Of a DNA stretch of 64,000 nucleotides, positions 22,201 through 33,473 are shown in pieces; position 1 is the stretch's first letter; every line of letters begins with the position of its first letter. The DNA lies in assembly GCA_949358305.1 (NCBI GenBank), contig OX442320.1, positions 5,968,259-6,032,258 of the forward strand. The letters run 5' to 3'. The notes under the pieces were generated by a model. The model was not told where the DNA came from. It worked only from the letters and a program-made list of their open reading frames with translations, and ran no database searches. Origin of the DNA: Strigamia acuminata. Its lineage: Eukaryota; Arthropoda; Chilopoda; Geophilomorpha; Linotaeniidae. The translations under genes were made by a program, and so were the position numbers.

Positions 22201-25200
22201 GATCATCGGCGAATACGCAGAACGAATCGACAATGCGGATGAATTGTTGGAAAGTTTTCTCGAAGGATTCCACGACGAAAACACTCAAGTTCAGCTTCAG
22301 TTACTCACGTCGATCGTTAAACTCTTTCTTAAACGACCGTCGGACACACAAGAATTAGTACAGCACGTTCTGAGTCTCGCTACCCAAGTAAATCGGCGCC
22401 GGGGCGTTTATTCGAACGAATTTAATTAATTAATCAATTAATTTTGTTTTTGTGTTCGTTTTAGGATAGCGACAACCCCGATTTGCGTGATCGTGGGTTC
22501 ATTTACTGGCGTTTGTTGTCAACCGATCCGGCCGCTGCGAAGGAAGTCGTTCTGGCGGAAAAGCCGCTTATTTCGGAGGAGACAGATCTTCTCGAACCAA
22601 CTTTGTTAGACGAACTTATTTGCCACATCGCGAGTTTGGCTTCGGTTTACCACAAGCCACCGTCCGCATTTGTCGAAGGACGCACTTCCGCCACACGTCG
22701 TGCGCTGCCTCCTAGGCAAAATTCGTCAGTTTGTTGCGAATTGATTGCAAATTGAATTGTTTGAAAAGGTTTTTGTTTATTTTAGTGTTGGTGGAACTGG
22801 TGAAGACGGAGTCGTTGCGAATGCACCTGTTGCAGGTGCGCCATCATCTATCATTCCGAGTCAAGAATCGTTGATTGGAGATCTTCTGTCTATGGATCTA
22901 AGCGCACCGCCTACTCAAGCGGCGCCTCAACCACCTTTGGGGTCTCATACGATGGACCTTCTTGGAGGAGGGTTGGATAGTTTTGTAAGTTTGCATGAGA
23001 GTAACTGAAGTAGCTCTGGACATTTTAATCATTGAAAATCATTGATTTTACATGGGAAACCGTTGTAAATCGTTGAAAATCATTGATTTTACATGGGAAA
23101 CCGTTGTAAATCGTTGAAAATTATTGATTTTACATGGGAAACCATTTTAAATCATTGAAAATCATTGATTTTACGTGGGAAATCTTTGTAAATCTTTGAA
23201 AATCATTGATTTTACATGGGAAATCATTTTAAATCATTGAAAATTATTGATTTTACATGGGAAATCATTTTAAATCTTTGAAAATCATTGATTTTACATG
23301 GGAAATTATTTTAATCATTGAAAATCATTGATTTTACATGGGAAATCATTTTAAATCTTTGAAAATCATTGATTTTACATGGGAAATCATTTTAATCATT
23401 GAAAATCATTGATTTTACATGGGAAATCATTTTAAATCTTTGAAAATCATTGATTTTACATGGGAAATCATTGTAAATCTTTCAAAATCATTGATTTTAC
23501 ATGGGAAATCATTTTAAATCATTGAAAATCATTGATTTTACATGGGAAACCATTGTAAATCTTTTAAAATCATTGATTTTACATGGGAAACCGTTGTAAA
23601 TCGTTTAAAATCATTAATTTTACATGGGAAATTATTGTAAATTATTAAAAATCATTGATTTTACGTGGGAAATCATTGTAAATCATTAAAAATTATTTAT
23701 TTTAAATGGGAAATCATTGTAAATCATTAAAAATCATTTATTTTAAGTGGGAAATCATTGTAAATCATTAAAAATCATTGATTTTGCTTGGGAAATCGTT
23801 GAAAATTATAATTTTTTTCCAGAAAATGTAGCAAACGGCTTTTGTTGTCGTAGCGATTTTACTAGTACTAAATATTATTTAACTCTTATTTTGTTTTAAG
23901 CTTTCGGATACAGTTGCAGCTAATGCAAGTGCGCCACCTACAAACACGACAACGACGGGTCTGCTGGGTGACATATTTGGGCTGAACACAACTTCCAGTT
24001 CTTACGTTCCGTCAAAACAGGTTTTCATTAAACCCCCTCAACATTAATGAAGCAATTATTAACAAAATTGTTGACATTTCAGCCCTGGTTGCCATCGACC
24101 AAAGGAAAAGGAATGGAAATCTACGGCACTTTTGCTCGCAGAAGCGGCCAAATCTACATGGACATGACCATCGCCAACAAGGCGATGCAAGCCATGAGTG
24201 GATTCGCCATCCAATTCAACAAAAACAGGCGAGAAAATGAAACTAAACCACCATTCATATTGATTTAACAAAATCTAATTTATTATTCAGCTTTGGTGTG
24301 ATTCCTGGCGCCCAATTGCAAGTCCCCAGTCCTTTGCTCCCGAACCAGACGACCGAAGCGTCGTTACTGTTGAGCACAGCCGGGCCCATACAACGAATGG
24401 ATCCGCTGACGAATCTCCAAGTAAATTAATTAATTGGAAATTTTCTAAATTTTATTTTATCGAATTTTTAATCGACAGGTGGCTGTTAAAAACAACGTGG
24501 GCGTGTTCTACTTCAATTGCTTGATACCGATGAATGTGTTTTTCACTGAGGACGGTTTGATGGACAAAAGACTCTTCCTGTCCACCTGGAAAGAGATACC
24601 GGCGCAGAACGAAATACAATACGTGATCGACATCAGTGCAAGTGCAGGTGAATGGACGAGTCATTCAAAATTGATTTTACATTGATTTTACATGGGAAAC
24701 CATTGTAAATCGTTGAAAATCATTGATTTTACATGGGAAACCATTGTAAATCGTTGAAAATCATTGATTTTACATGGGAAACCATTGTAAATCGTTGAAA
24801 ATCATTGATTTTACATGGAAAACCATTTTAAATCGTTGAAAATCATTGATTTTACGTGGGAAATCATTGTAAATCATTAAAAATCATTGATTTTACGTGG
24901 GAAATCATTGTAAATCTTTAAAAATCATTGATTTTACGTGGAAAATCATTGTAAATCATTAAAAATCATTGATTTTGCTTGGGAAATCGTTGAAAATTAA
25001 TAATTGTTTGGTTTGTTTGATTTGCAGATGCGATAACGCAGAAACTGCAAAACAACAACATTTTCACAATTGCTAAGCGAAATGTTGAAGGTCAGGACAT
25101 GCTGTATCAATCCATTAAATTAACGAATAACATTTGGGTGTTGGCGGAGCTTAAAGTGCAGCCTGGAAATTCCAATATCACTGTGAGGGTTTTTGGTTTT

Positions 25201-25329
25201 TGGTTTTGTTTGAGTTAGTTTTTAATTTTTGATTTGATTTGTTGTTTACAGCTGTCGCTCAAATCGAGGGCTATGGATGTCGCTCCTGGAGTTTACCAGT
25301 CTTATGAAATTATTCTCCACAATGCCTAA
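19247..25329 (+). CDS. AP-1/AP-2 complex beta adaptin
   Basis: A gene of more than ten exons, starting [20 protein letters not shown]. The trunk is almost identical to vertebrate AP2B1/AP1B1: [71 protein letters not shown] and [19 protein letters not shown] are all present. The Pro/Ala-rich hinge holds IGDLLSMDL, where LLSMD fits the clathrin-box pattern. The C-terminal ear ends in [20 protein letters not shown]. The length (about 900 residues) suits the family. Beta adaptin is the large subunit that recruits clathrin to trans-Golgi (AP-1) and plasma-membrane (AP-2) vesicles; arthropods generally use one gene for both. At least five introns are inflated by minisatellites. Identity is very secure. 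Confidence 0.97.
19700..20035. repeat. 21-bp T-rich array in beta-adaptin intron
   Basis: Units ttttttcatttatttttcggg spaced at 21 bp (cggg at 19811, 19832 and 19853) with degenerate flanks. It lies just upstream of the exon beginning at about 20060 and is strongly T-biased on the coding strand. Confidence 0.85.
20400..20745. repeat. 31-bp array in beta-adaptin intron
   Basis: About eleven units around gctgaaatttgctgttttag followed by actaaaaaagc. tgctgttt recurs at 31-bp spacing (20541, 20572). Each unit contains TTTTAG, a 3' splice-like string. Confidence 0.9.
21735..21995. repeat. 31-bp array in beta-adaptin intron
   Basis: About eight units of tgtaaatcgattttttgacg followed by gtttaaacgtg. 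tgtaaatcg starts at 21846, 21877 and 21908, exactly 31 bp apart. The sequence is unrelated to the other arrays in this gene. Confidence 0.92.
23025..23810. repeat. 41-bp array I in beta-adaptin intron
   Basis: About nineteen units around cattgattttacatgggaaa followed by tcattttaaatctttgaaaat, mostly 41 bp with some 40-bp variants. The terminal unit is the variant gattttgcttgggaaatcgt. The same family and the same terminal variant recur at 24670-25000 in another intron of this gene. Confidence 0.93.
24670..25000. repeat. 41-bp array II in beta-adaptin intron
   Basis: About eight units of the same 41-bp family as 23025-23810, in the same orientation. It ends with the same gattttgcttgggaaatcgt variant unit, although four exons separate the two introns. 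Confidence 0.93.
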
Positions 25330-25531
25330 ATTTATTGCATAATTTAGTTTAACATTCCAATATCACGTTTTTTGCTTACTTATATTAATACGATATTTTA
25401 GTTTTAAAATTTGAGAAATTGTAACGTTTGTGTATCTGATCGGTTAAGCACGCCGGGTGTGATGACGTCAGAGGCGGTGCTGGTTGTTGACATTTTTCGC
25501 TCGTTTTCATCGCAATGCTTAGAAAAATGCT

Positions 25532-27123
25532 ATGACTATGTTTATTGTAAGTATTTGGATGTGGAATTTCATTAGCTTAGTGAATATATAGTGATAAAAT
25601 CGCAGTGCGTAATTGTAAAAGATAATATAACGAAATAAAAGAGTGAGAAAAATGAAAAGAAAATTGGTTGTTTTTGTTTTGTTACAGACGCATCCTAGTA
25701 TTCGAATTGTAGGCACAGAAACCAATTACAATCCCATCCAATGTGCGGATGTGTCGTGCACCAACAAAAACCCGCATATGCATTGCCCTTTTTGCCAGAA
25801 AACGGAGTTTTACACCGATCCTATCATCCTACGCGCTCATTACCGAGTTAAACATGTGGATAAGGGTATTGATTTTGCAGGTTTGCTGCTTTTTTTCTGA
25901 TTAATTTCGTTGGTTAATTCGTGTCTGGTGTTTTTTTTATTTTATTTTAGGCTTGAAGGTTCTTCGGTGTTGCGATCTGTGTGATATAGTGGGAGCCATT
26001 AAAGGGGAGAAGAAGTTTAAAGGCGCTCATTGGCATTGCTATAAGTGTAAAAATGGGTTTAATAGGAGAGATGAGGCTATTAAGCATTATAAAACGCATT
26101 TCCGGAATCCCCAAACGACTTTTCAGATTCATATAGCGCAGGTGGGTGCGAGAAATTGAATTAAGTTAGATTTGGAGTTGAATTTGAGTTGATTTAGGAG
26201 GTGAATAATCCGATACAAGTGTACGAAAATCAAGAAATAGAAGATTTTAGTGGGAATATCGATGCGCGTGCTATTAAAACGGAAGTTAATAACTCGAACC
26301 GAATCTCTAATAATGAAAACGACTCGTTTTTGGCCAATGGACCGCCGAATTTAAGCGAATACGATCATATTCATTCATCCGTCGGGGCCAATGAAACTGT
26401 CGGACCAGTAAACGATGTCAATCAAACAGATGTGGGTTATAGATATAATATTATTTATCAAAATTTAATATAATCGTTTTTTTTTTGTTTTTTTTCTCAG
26501 AATGTTGAACAGAAAAATGTGAAGGAATGGCGAATGAGAGAGGAGATGTACATCGAAAAAGAACGACAATTGCTGACTGAAATAGAAGGATTAAAAACAC
26601 AAGTAATGCGATGAATGAAGATTAAATTTAAATTTAAATGAATTTAATTTGAAGGTGGAAAATCAAGCGGCCGAAATATCCGCTCTGAGGAAACGCGAGA
26701 ACGAATTAATCGATCATATACAATTCCCAACCAACTGTAAAGTACAAGAACTAATGAACAATCTTCAGAACCAGCACTTGGAGTTGCTACAGCAACAAAT
26801 CCTGCAGGTTAAACAGAAAAAAAATAAATTGTTTGCTTTTATTCCATTTTATTAATTTTATTTAAATTTTCCGGCAGCAGACGTTTCTTCCCGGACCGGT
26901 TCCGTCTAACGACGCATTGAATTCGCTCGGCGACGAAACCACCATCGCTCTCGTGATGGACGAATCCGGGCACCTCCTGCCCATTTCCCAGCCCAAAATC
27001 CCGTCGATTGGTCGCAAATCACCGTCCGATTCGTTGGTCATCATCGACTGGAACGACGAGATGAAAAAACGCGAAGCCGACGTCGAAGATTCGATAATCA
27101 CGGACAACAAGAGGAAGAAATAG
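25532..27123 (+). CDS. C2H2-type zinc-finger protein with coiled coil
   Basis: Seven exons are proposed. The first is only five codons (MTMFI), then an intron of about 140 bp. The N-terminal third is Cys/His-rich: HCPFCQKTEF with ILRAHYRVKH looks like one C2H2 finger. A second unit runs LRCCDLCDIVGAIKGEKKFK, then HWHCYKCKNGFNRRDEAIKH with YKTHF. The middle is acidic and Asn/Ser-rich. A Glu/Gln/Leu-rich region (EKERQLLTEIEGLKTQ, LQNQHLELLQQQILQ) predicts a coiled coil. The tail is acidic with a basic end (DNKRKK). This suggests a nuclear, self-associating DNA- or RNA-binding protein. The family is not one I can name. It is convergent with INO80E, with 125 bp between the stops. Confidence 0.78.
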
Positions 27124-27248
27124 AATTTTGACAACGTTTTTGTGTATTTAATTCCAAACTCTCGATGTATTTAGTGTACATTTTTTATAAATTATAAAAA
27201 CAGATTATGCAAATTTATTAGTATTTATTTATCTACAAATGGGCTTCT

Positions 27249-28276
27249 TCAGTCGGCTAAATCGATCACCAGACTGTCGTCGTCACCAAAATTATCGCCG
27301 ATATTGCTGGGCGACGAATCGCCGCCCGTGACGTCATTCGCCTCACTGAGGAAATATGCAAATGTTTATTTTCAAAACATGGGAATGCACAATTCGTCAA
27401 ACCTATCCAAACTGGACGGGTCGTTGCTGAACATTTCAGTCGGCACCGTGAGCGGTGCCCGTTCGGGAAGGAGGTCCAGAAGGGATTGCCGAGACTCTAA
27501 ATGCCGCTCTATTTCCTCCGATGTCATGTGCCCGTCGCCGTGAACGACTATAGCTGCCTCCGCCGGCACGTGGTTGGCTCCTTTCGCACCTGCTGCTAAA
27601 CGAGGTCGTGTTAATCATTTTATTTTATTCAATTCGCGCTGTTTTTAGTATTTTACCTTGTTTGGGCAGTTTTGACGGCGGTTTTTTCCTTTTGGCGGTT
27701 GAAATTTCACAGGAAGTCGCTTGTGGGATCGCTTTTTTCCTATAGAAAATGCGAAAATTTAATTTTTGTTCGAATATTTGGGATTTTTGATTTATTTTTT
27801 TTCGTCACTTTTTAATCGGTTGGCCTTCTAGTTGGTGGATGTCTACTTCGCTGTCACTGGATACTGTGGCGTCGGAATCGCTGGATGAATCTTCCACACG
27901 TTCGTATTGTAGTAGACGATCGAGTAAAAAGCTGTTGGAAAGAAAGACGAAGATTTTTATTTTTAGTAAAATTTTTGGTAAATCGCGTTTTATAAATTTC
28001 TTGCCTTTTGTCGCGGCTGACTTTGAGTAGTTTTCGTTGACCTTTTCTTAGTTCTTCTTGAAAGCATTCATTTTCCTGGAATAATTAGTCGTTAATCAAT
28101 TGATTTTTTGGGATTTGTTTACGGTTGCGCTTACGTAAATAAGAAATTTCAATTTTCGTTTTAAATTGCGGTAACGTTGGCCGTAGTTTTGGTTTTCGGA
28201 TCGAGATTCTTCTGCAAAAGGTTAAATTAATTGCGGTTTTTGTTAAATCGTACGTACGATTACCTGATACAGGCAT
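27249..28276 (-). CDS. INO80E: INO80 complex subunit E
   Basis: Six or seven small exons read on the minus strand. The start is a 13-base exon (MPVS). The next exons give [31 protein letters not shown], then FLLDRLLQYERVEDSSSDSD. This is the conserved coiled-coil core of INO80E ([20 protein letters not shown] in vertebrates). The end is acidic (GDDDSLVIDLAD), again as in the family. The protein is a metazoan-specific accessory subunit of the INO80 nucleosome remodeller in the nucleus. One intron (27932-28004) has a GC donor rather than GT, required to keep the DKS-FLLDR reading. The gene is tail-to-tail with the zinc-finger gene. Confidence 0.92.
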
Positions 28277-29280
28277 TTTTCAGTCGAATCGATCGAACAC
28301 AAGTCGATTGACAACATGTATCGTATTGCGCGTCGGTCGAAAGTGTTTGCGTTAGGTGCTGCCACTTGTGGAATTTTGAAACACTAAATGCAAAGTAAAA
28401 TTGATTTAGTTTAATTTTGGACATGTAGTGATTATACGGATATTCAAACAAATATGTTTGGTTGTCTGGTGCAATTATTAATTATTAACTAATTCTTATT
28501 CGAGTTATAAATTATGACAGTTTTATTTGCGAGAGAGCAGGGCTGCCATCTATTGGATTTTATCAGAACTTCGCAAAAAACCTAAAAACAGGCGACAAAA
28601 CCGATCTGCCATCTATTGGATTTCGTGCGAACTTTGCAAGTTTGTAAGAAATCTCCGCAATGGCGCCAGCTGTTTCGGAGGAAAAATCGCTACATTTTAA
28701 ACTAGTTTATATCTTGTTTCTATTATATATGTGTGGCAGGAAGCTGTCACACTTCTAGAAGTTTCCATAGTTTTTGATTGGCTATGCTGATTAGTCTGCA
28801 TGCCGGAAATACTTTGCATATTTTTTTTCAAGCTGCCTTTCGAGCGCAGTTTTCGTCATTCGGTTCCCGGCTCGATGGAGGACGTCGAGGATTCTCTATG
28901 GTGAGTAAATTAATTTATTTTATTTTATTTTACACTTTGTTCTTTTATTTATTTGTGGTCTGTTTTCTTTTAACACTGCGCTGTTAATTTAAAAAGCGCA
29001 TTAAGTGATTTACCGTAGTTTTCTAACGTGTTTATTTGTTGGCAGTTAATTATTGCGGTTTTTCGTATCAACGTAGTTTCTATATTCAACTATCGATTTT
29101 GTTTTGATCTTTTTGTCTTATTTTTATATGGTTCATTAATTTTATAAGTTACTAATTGGGTATTTTTTATTTTTTAGGTTCATTCAATCATATAGACTTC
29201 CACAGTTCCAACCCAGCCAGAGGATTCGACACTCGAAGAATTTTATTATAATTTCTATTAATTTCATTGTAACTTTGTGT
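28277..29280. other. Spacer with repeated CTGCCATCTATTGGATTT and a small spliced ORF candidate
   Basis: ctgccatctattggattt occurs twice (about 28552 and 28608). A donor (ctatg|gtgagt near 28900) and an acceptor (tttttag near 29178) would join an ATG at about 28875 to a 44-codon frame (MEDVEDSLW then FIQSYRLPQF) ending near an AATAAA at about 29290. No family resemblance, so coding status is doubtful. Confidence 0.3.
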
Positions 29281-31478
29281 TTTTAAAGTTTAATAAAATT
29301 AATTTGTTGTATTTTTGTAATTTGTTGTAGTTTTAAAGCTACCAAAAAAATTACAATTATATAACACTTAATATTTTCTAATTTATTACGCGTTATTTTA
29401 AAATAAACATACAATACCCCACCCCCTTTTATTAATCTAAGTCCAAACCTATAAAATTTTGGCAGCAATTCGCCTTTTCGATTTTTGAACTTAGAATATC
29501 GTAAAGAAATGACATAACTTATAAAAAATAAAACTTTATTGAAATAAAAATGTACACTTTAAATAAAATTTTTCCTTAAAAGGAAAATAAATGGCTAATC
29601 AAATGTTTAAGCGGGTTATAACGGACCATTTAAGGATAATCTCGGGTAAATATCCCCCTTGAGACTCCGCCGTTTTACCACACCCATGACCCAGAGTGTG
29701 CCACGCTCTGGGCCTCCAAAAGGACGTCCCACGATGTCTATCTAATGTAAAAATAACCTAAAAGAAAAAAAAACGATCAAACAAAAATTACCAATATAAA
29801 CAAAATACATAACAATTGTGAAAATATGGACATGAATAATAAAAATTATACAAAAAGTATGGACATGAATAATAAAAATTATACAAAAAGTATGGACATG
29901 AATAATAAAAATTATACAAAAAGTATAGACATGAATAATAAAAATTATACAAAAAGTATAGACTTGAATAATAAAAATTATACAAAAAGTATAGACATGA
30001 ATAATAAAAATTATACAAAAAGTATAGACATGAATAATAAAAATTATACAAAAAGTATAGACATGAATAATAAAAATTATACAAAAAGTATAGACACGAA
30101 TAATAAAAATTATACAAAAAGTATAGACATGAATAATAAAGATTATATAAAAATATAAAAATTATATTAAAATGTGAACATGAATAAAATTTATTTAAAA
30201 ATAGTAATTAAAAATGTAAATATCGTGTGAAATTCGTTTACTGCTTCATGCGTTCATCATCTCTTCAGTCGTAGTTGTTCGGTCCTATTTCAAAAAATAC
30301 AAAATAAATAAATAACTGATAAAAGTTTCACCTAAGTGTAATAATTTAACACGTACCGATAATTATAATCCATAAACTATTAAATAAAATAGAAACTAAT
30401 TGAATGTCCTCGTCCTAACTGTGACTAATTCTGTAAAAATAAATAATTAAAACACGCTAGCAAATTAACTAAGCGCTAAAAGGTCTAACAATAAATTACA
30501 TGAAAACAAGAAACTAAAAACGCTTAATAAAACCTCAAAAGTAAAATTCGAGTGATCTAACCTCAGAAATTCAGAATGCCGTGTGCTTCGGCTGCAATCG
30601 GAAATAAACTAGTGAAAAACTAAGCGAAAACATAAATATGCAAAATATCAAAAGCCCCGTAATTGCATTTGAATAACCAATCAAAAATCGAGAAATTTCA
30701 AGAAAAAACATCAAATTCCCGCGTGCTGCCATCTGATGATAAACTAAAAACAATAAAAAATGGGAGAAAAAAAATGAAATCTCGAGAAAATAAAATAAAA
30801 TGTGGATGTAAATGGTGCAAGACAGCAATGGCGGCGAAAAGACGTCCAGAAATAGAAATGTCAAATGTTTTAAATTATACGTGAATAAAGCGTAAAAAGA
30901 GTCATGCAAGTAATTGAAAAGATACATATAAACACTCACGTTTTCGTATCCTAAAAAACCCGCTACTTTTCGGTTCGCGAAAAACCGTAAAAATTGATGA
31001 ATAAATATCTTCGCAAAATCTGAAAATTTAAACAGTGAGCAATTTTTCACTTCAATTTCCGGTTCCTGCTGAACACTGCCATCTACCGCGAACCTTCAAA
31101 AGAAATTAATGTTTAAAGAAAAATCTAGCTTATCTGTTTTTCTCACCAGATGGATACACCTTCGAAAAACAAAGACGAATCTCTCCGTTATCAACGACAA
31201 CGCCAAAGATATAAATAAAGAAAAAAAATTTGGCGTGTTCACAAAACCTAATCATAAATCATCGTGACAAACTCATAACTCCCGCGAGATCCTCGCCCAA
31301 CATCTATCGATCACGCCATCCACTGCCATGTGAATCCCCTCTACGTCATCAACCAAACGTCTCCCTATTGGCTGCTTCATTCATCCTCCTCGATCGTCAA
31401 CACATGGCTTCCTGATCGTACCGTGAAGGCCGACGCAACACTTCATCCGCATAAATTTACCAATAATCCAAATTCAAA
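29281..31478. other. Repeat-rich region without a recognised gene
   Basis: It contains a 33-bp array (29826-30155) and a GC-richer block at 29620-29740. At about 31045 there is one more copy of the exon-like cacttcaatttccgg motif seen at 850, 1985 and 2215. A gcaatggcggcgaaaag motif near 30827 matches one at 3965. This links it to the 0.8-4 kb region. No protein family is recognisable. Confidence 0.4.
29826..30155. repeat. 33-bp array, open in frame on both strands
   Basis: Ten units of about 33 bp (acatgaataataaaaattat then acaaaaagtatgg) with single-base variants. Because 33 is a multiple of three, both strands stay open and would encode repeated 11-residue units. There are no flanking exons and no family resemblance, so it is treated as a minisatellite. 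Confidence 0.9.
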
Positions 31479-32051
31479 ATGGACAGCAATAATCGTAAAC
31501 AATTCAAAAATCCTTTCGGCAGACCCTGGATGGCGCAAAATGGAGCCGCCTTAGCAACTTCGGACTTTTTACCCTCTCAAAAAAGCCTGAAAGGTGTAAT
31601 TGCAGGTAAAACAAACAACCCCACTAATAAATCAACAAATAATATTCGCATTTAATGAATTTTGTGGATTTTCATTGAAAAAATATCAGTTATGTAATTT
31701 TTTTTAAATCAAAGTTGCGATTATCAGTGACCTCGTCACCTCCAGACAGCCTTGTAAACAAATTATTAAAACTGTTTTTTTTTTATATATAAATATTTTA
31801 GGTGGAATAACCGGTGGAATAGAGATCTGTATTACGTTTCCGACGGAATTTGTAAAAACGCAGCTTCAACTCGACGAAAAAGCCGGCACAACGAAAAAAT
31901 ATAATGGTATCATCGATTGTGTCAATAAAACGGTGAAAAGCCGCGGAGTGCTGGGTCTCTATCGAGGACTAAGCGTGCTTATATATGGGTCTGTGCCCAA
32001 ATCAGGTGTGAGGTAAATTTAAAAAATAAATAAATAAATAAATAATTATTA

Positions 32052-32084
<33 letters not shown>

Positions 32085-32898
32085 TTAGGTTTGGGGCGTA
32101 CGAGGAATTCAAAAAGCGGAATTTGGACAGCAACGGGAACCTGTCTCCCGCTAACCGGTTAAAATGCGGACTGGGCGCGGGTGTTTGCGAAGCGCTTTTC
32201 GCCGTCATCCCGATGGAAACGATCAAAGTGAAATTCATCCACGACCAAAACCAACCCAATCCCAAGTATCGTGGATTTTTCCACGGAGTTCGCGAGATAA
32301 TCCGCCATCAAGGCAATTTTGGACGGGTTTTGGAATAGAATGAAATTGAAATGATGTTTGCTCGCAGGTATTCGTGGCACCTACCAAGGAGTCACGGCCA
32401 CCTGCATGAAGCAAGGCAGTAATCAAGCTATTCGATTTTTCGTAATGGAATCTCTCAAGGATTGGTACCGCGGCGGCGATCCCAAGAAACCCGTCAACAA
32501 ATTAATTGTCGGCCTCTTCGGTGCCGTCGCCGGCGCCGCTTCCGTCTTCGGAAACACGCCCATCGATGTCGTCAAAACGAGAATGCAGGTCCAGAAAAGT
32601 CAACTAAATCAATATTTTATTCGTTTTATTCGTTTATTTTGGTTTTTTTTAGGGATTAGAGGCTTCCAAGTATAAAAACACGGCAGATTGCGCCATTAAA
32701 ATTTGGAAATTAGAAGGACCGCGAGCGTACGTGCTTTTTGAGCGTTTTTCTTAAATTAAATTTAATAATTAAATTTTTTTTAGGTTCTATAAAGGTACAA
32801 TCCCACGTTTGAGTCGTGTTTGTCTGGACGTGGCAATCACGTTTATGATTTACGACTCGTTTATGGATCTGTTTAACACTTTTTGGAAAACCGATTGA
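31479..32898 (+). CDS. SLC25A1: Mitochondrial tricarboxylate (citrate) carrier, SLC25A1 type
   Basis: Six exons reading MDSNNRKQF at the start and ending FWKTD. Near-diagnostic matches to SLC25A1 include [99 protein letters not shown] and [14 protein letters not shown]. The three mitochondrial-carrier repeats and their PxD/ExxK/R signatures are present ([27 protein letters not shown]). The protein exchanges mitochondrial citrate for malate across the inner membrane, feeding cytosolic acetyl-CoA. The 55-bp intron 32313-32367 uses a GC donor; only that joins HQG to IRGTYQG. The Drosophila orthologue is sea (scheggia). It is convergent with the JmjC-like gene. Confidence 0.96.
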
Positions 32899-33473
32899 TA
32901 GCCGATGCGATGTAACGGGATCTAATCAGTATACTATCGATCTATTGTTCGTTAGGGAAGCAACTGTTGCTAGGTGGAATAAATTATAGGCCAACTAACC
33001 AATTATTTACTTATATTATATACAAATTCGACTTTGAAAAAGCTAATTTTACGAATTACAAATTTTGGAAATTTTCTTTTTTGGTTTTATTTAAGAAATA
33101 AAAAAAAAACATTATTTTCATTAACATATCAGAAAGAAATATTTTAAAATGGTTTTTTGACGAGTCTCATAGTTCTAGAGAAATGCATTTATAGGTGGGG
33201 AACACTAATCAAAATAAAAATTAAAAAAAAATATTTGAAAAACAATGCAATTGTTGTACCGTACAGTTTTATTCGATGATGTTGTACGTCATCTAGCACA
33301 CTAGGTGAGAACATTCCTAGATACTAGGGTATATTTGGTGATTTTTGTATAGATTTGCTATGTACCGATGTACCGGTTGTAATAATAATTTTAATAAATG
33401 ACTTGAATGTTTAATCTACATCATTTCATTCATTAACATCATAAATAATACAATTACGTGAGCGATTTCTTTT
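32899..33473. other. Shared 3' flank of two convergent genes
   Basis: AT-rich DNA with AATAAA-type signals for both strands (about 32978 and 33390). No gene or array seen. Confidence 0.6.

Noticed and set aside
29826-30158. Long ORFs on both strands as a repetitive protein gene
   Set aside because: Explained by a 33-bp minisatellite; no flanking exons or family match.
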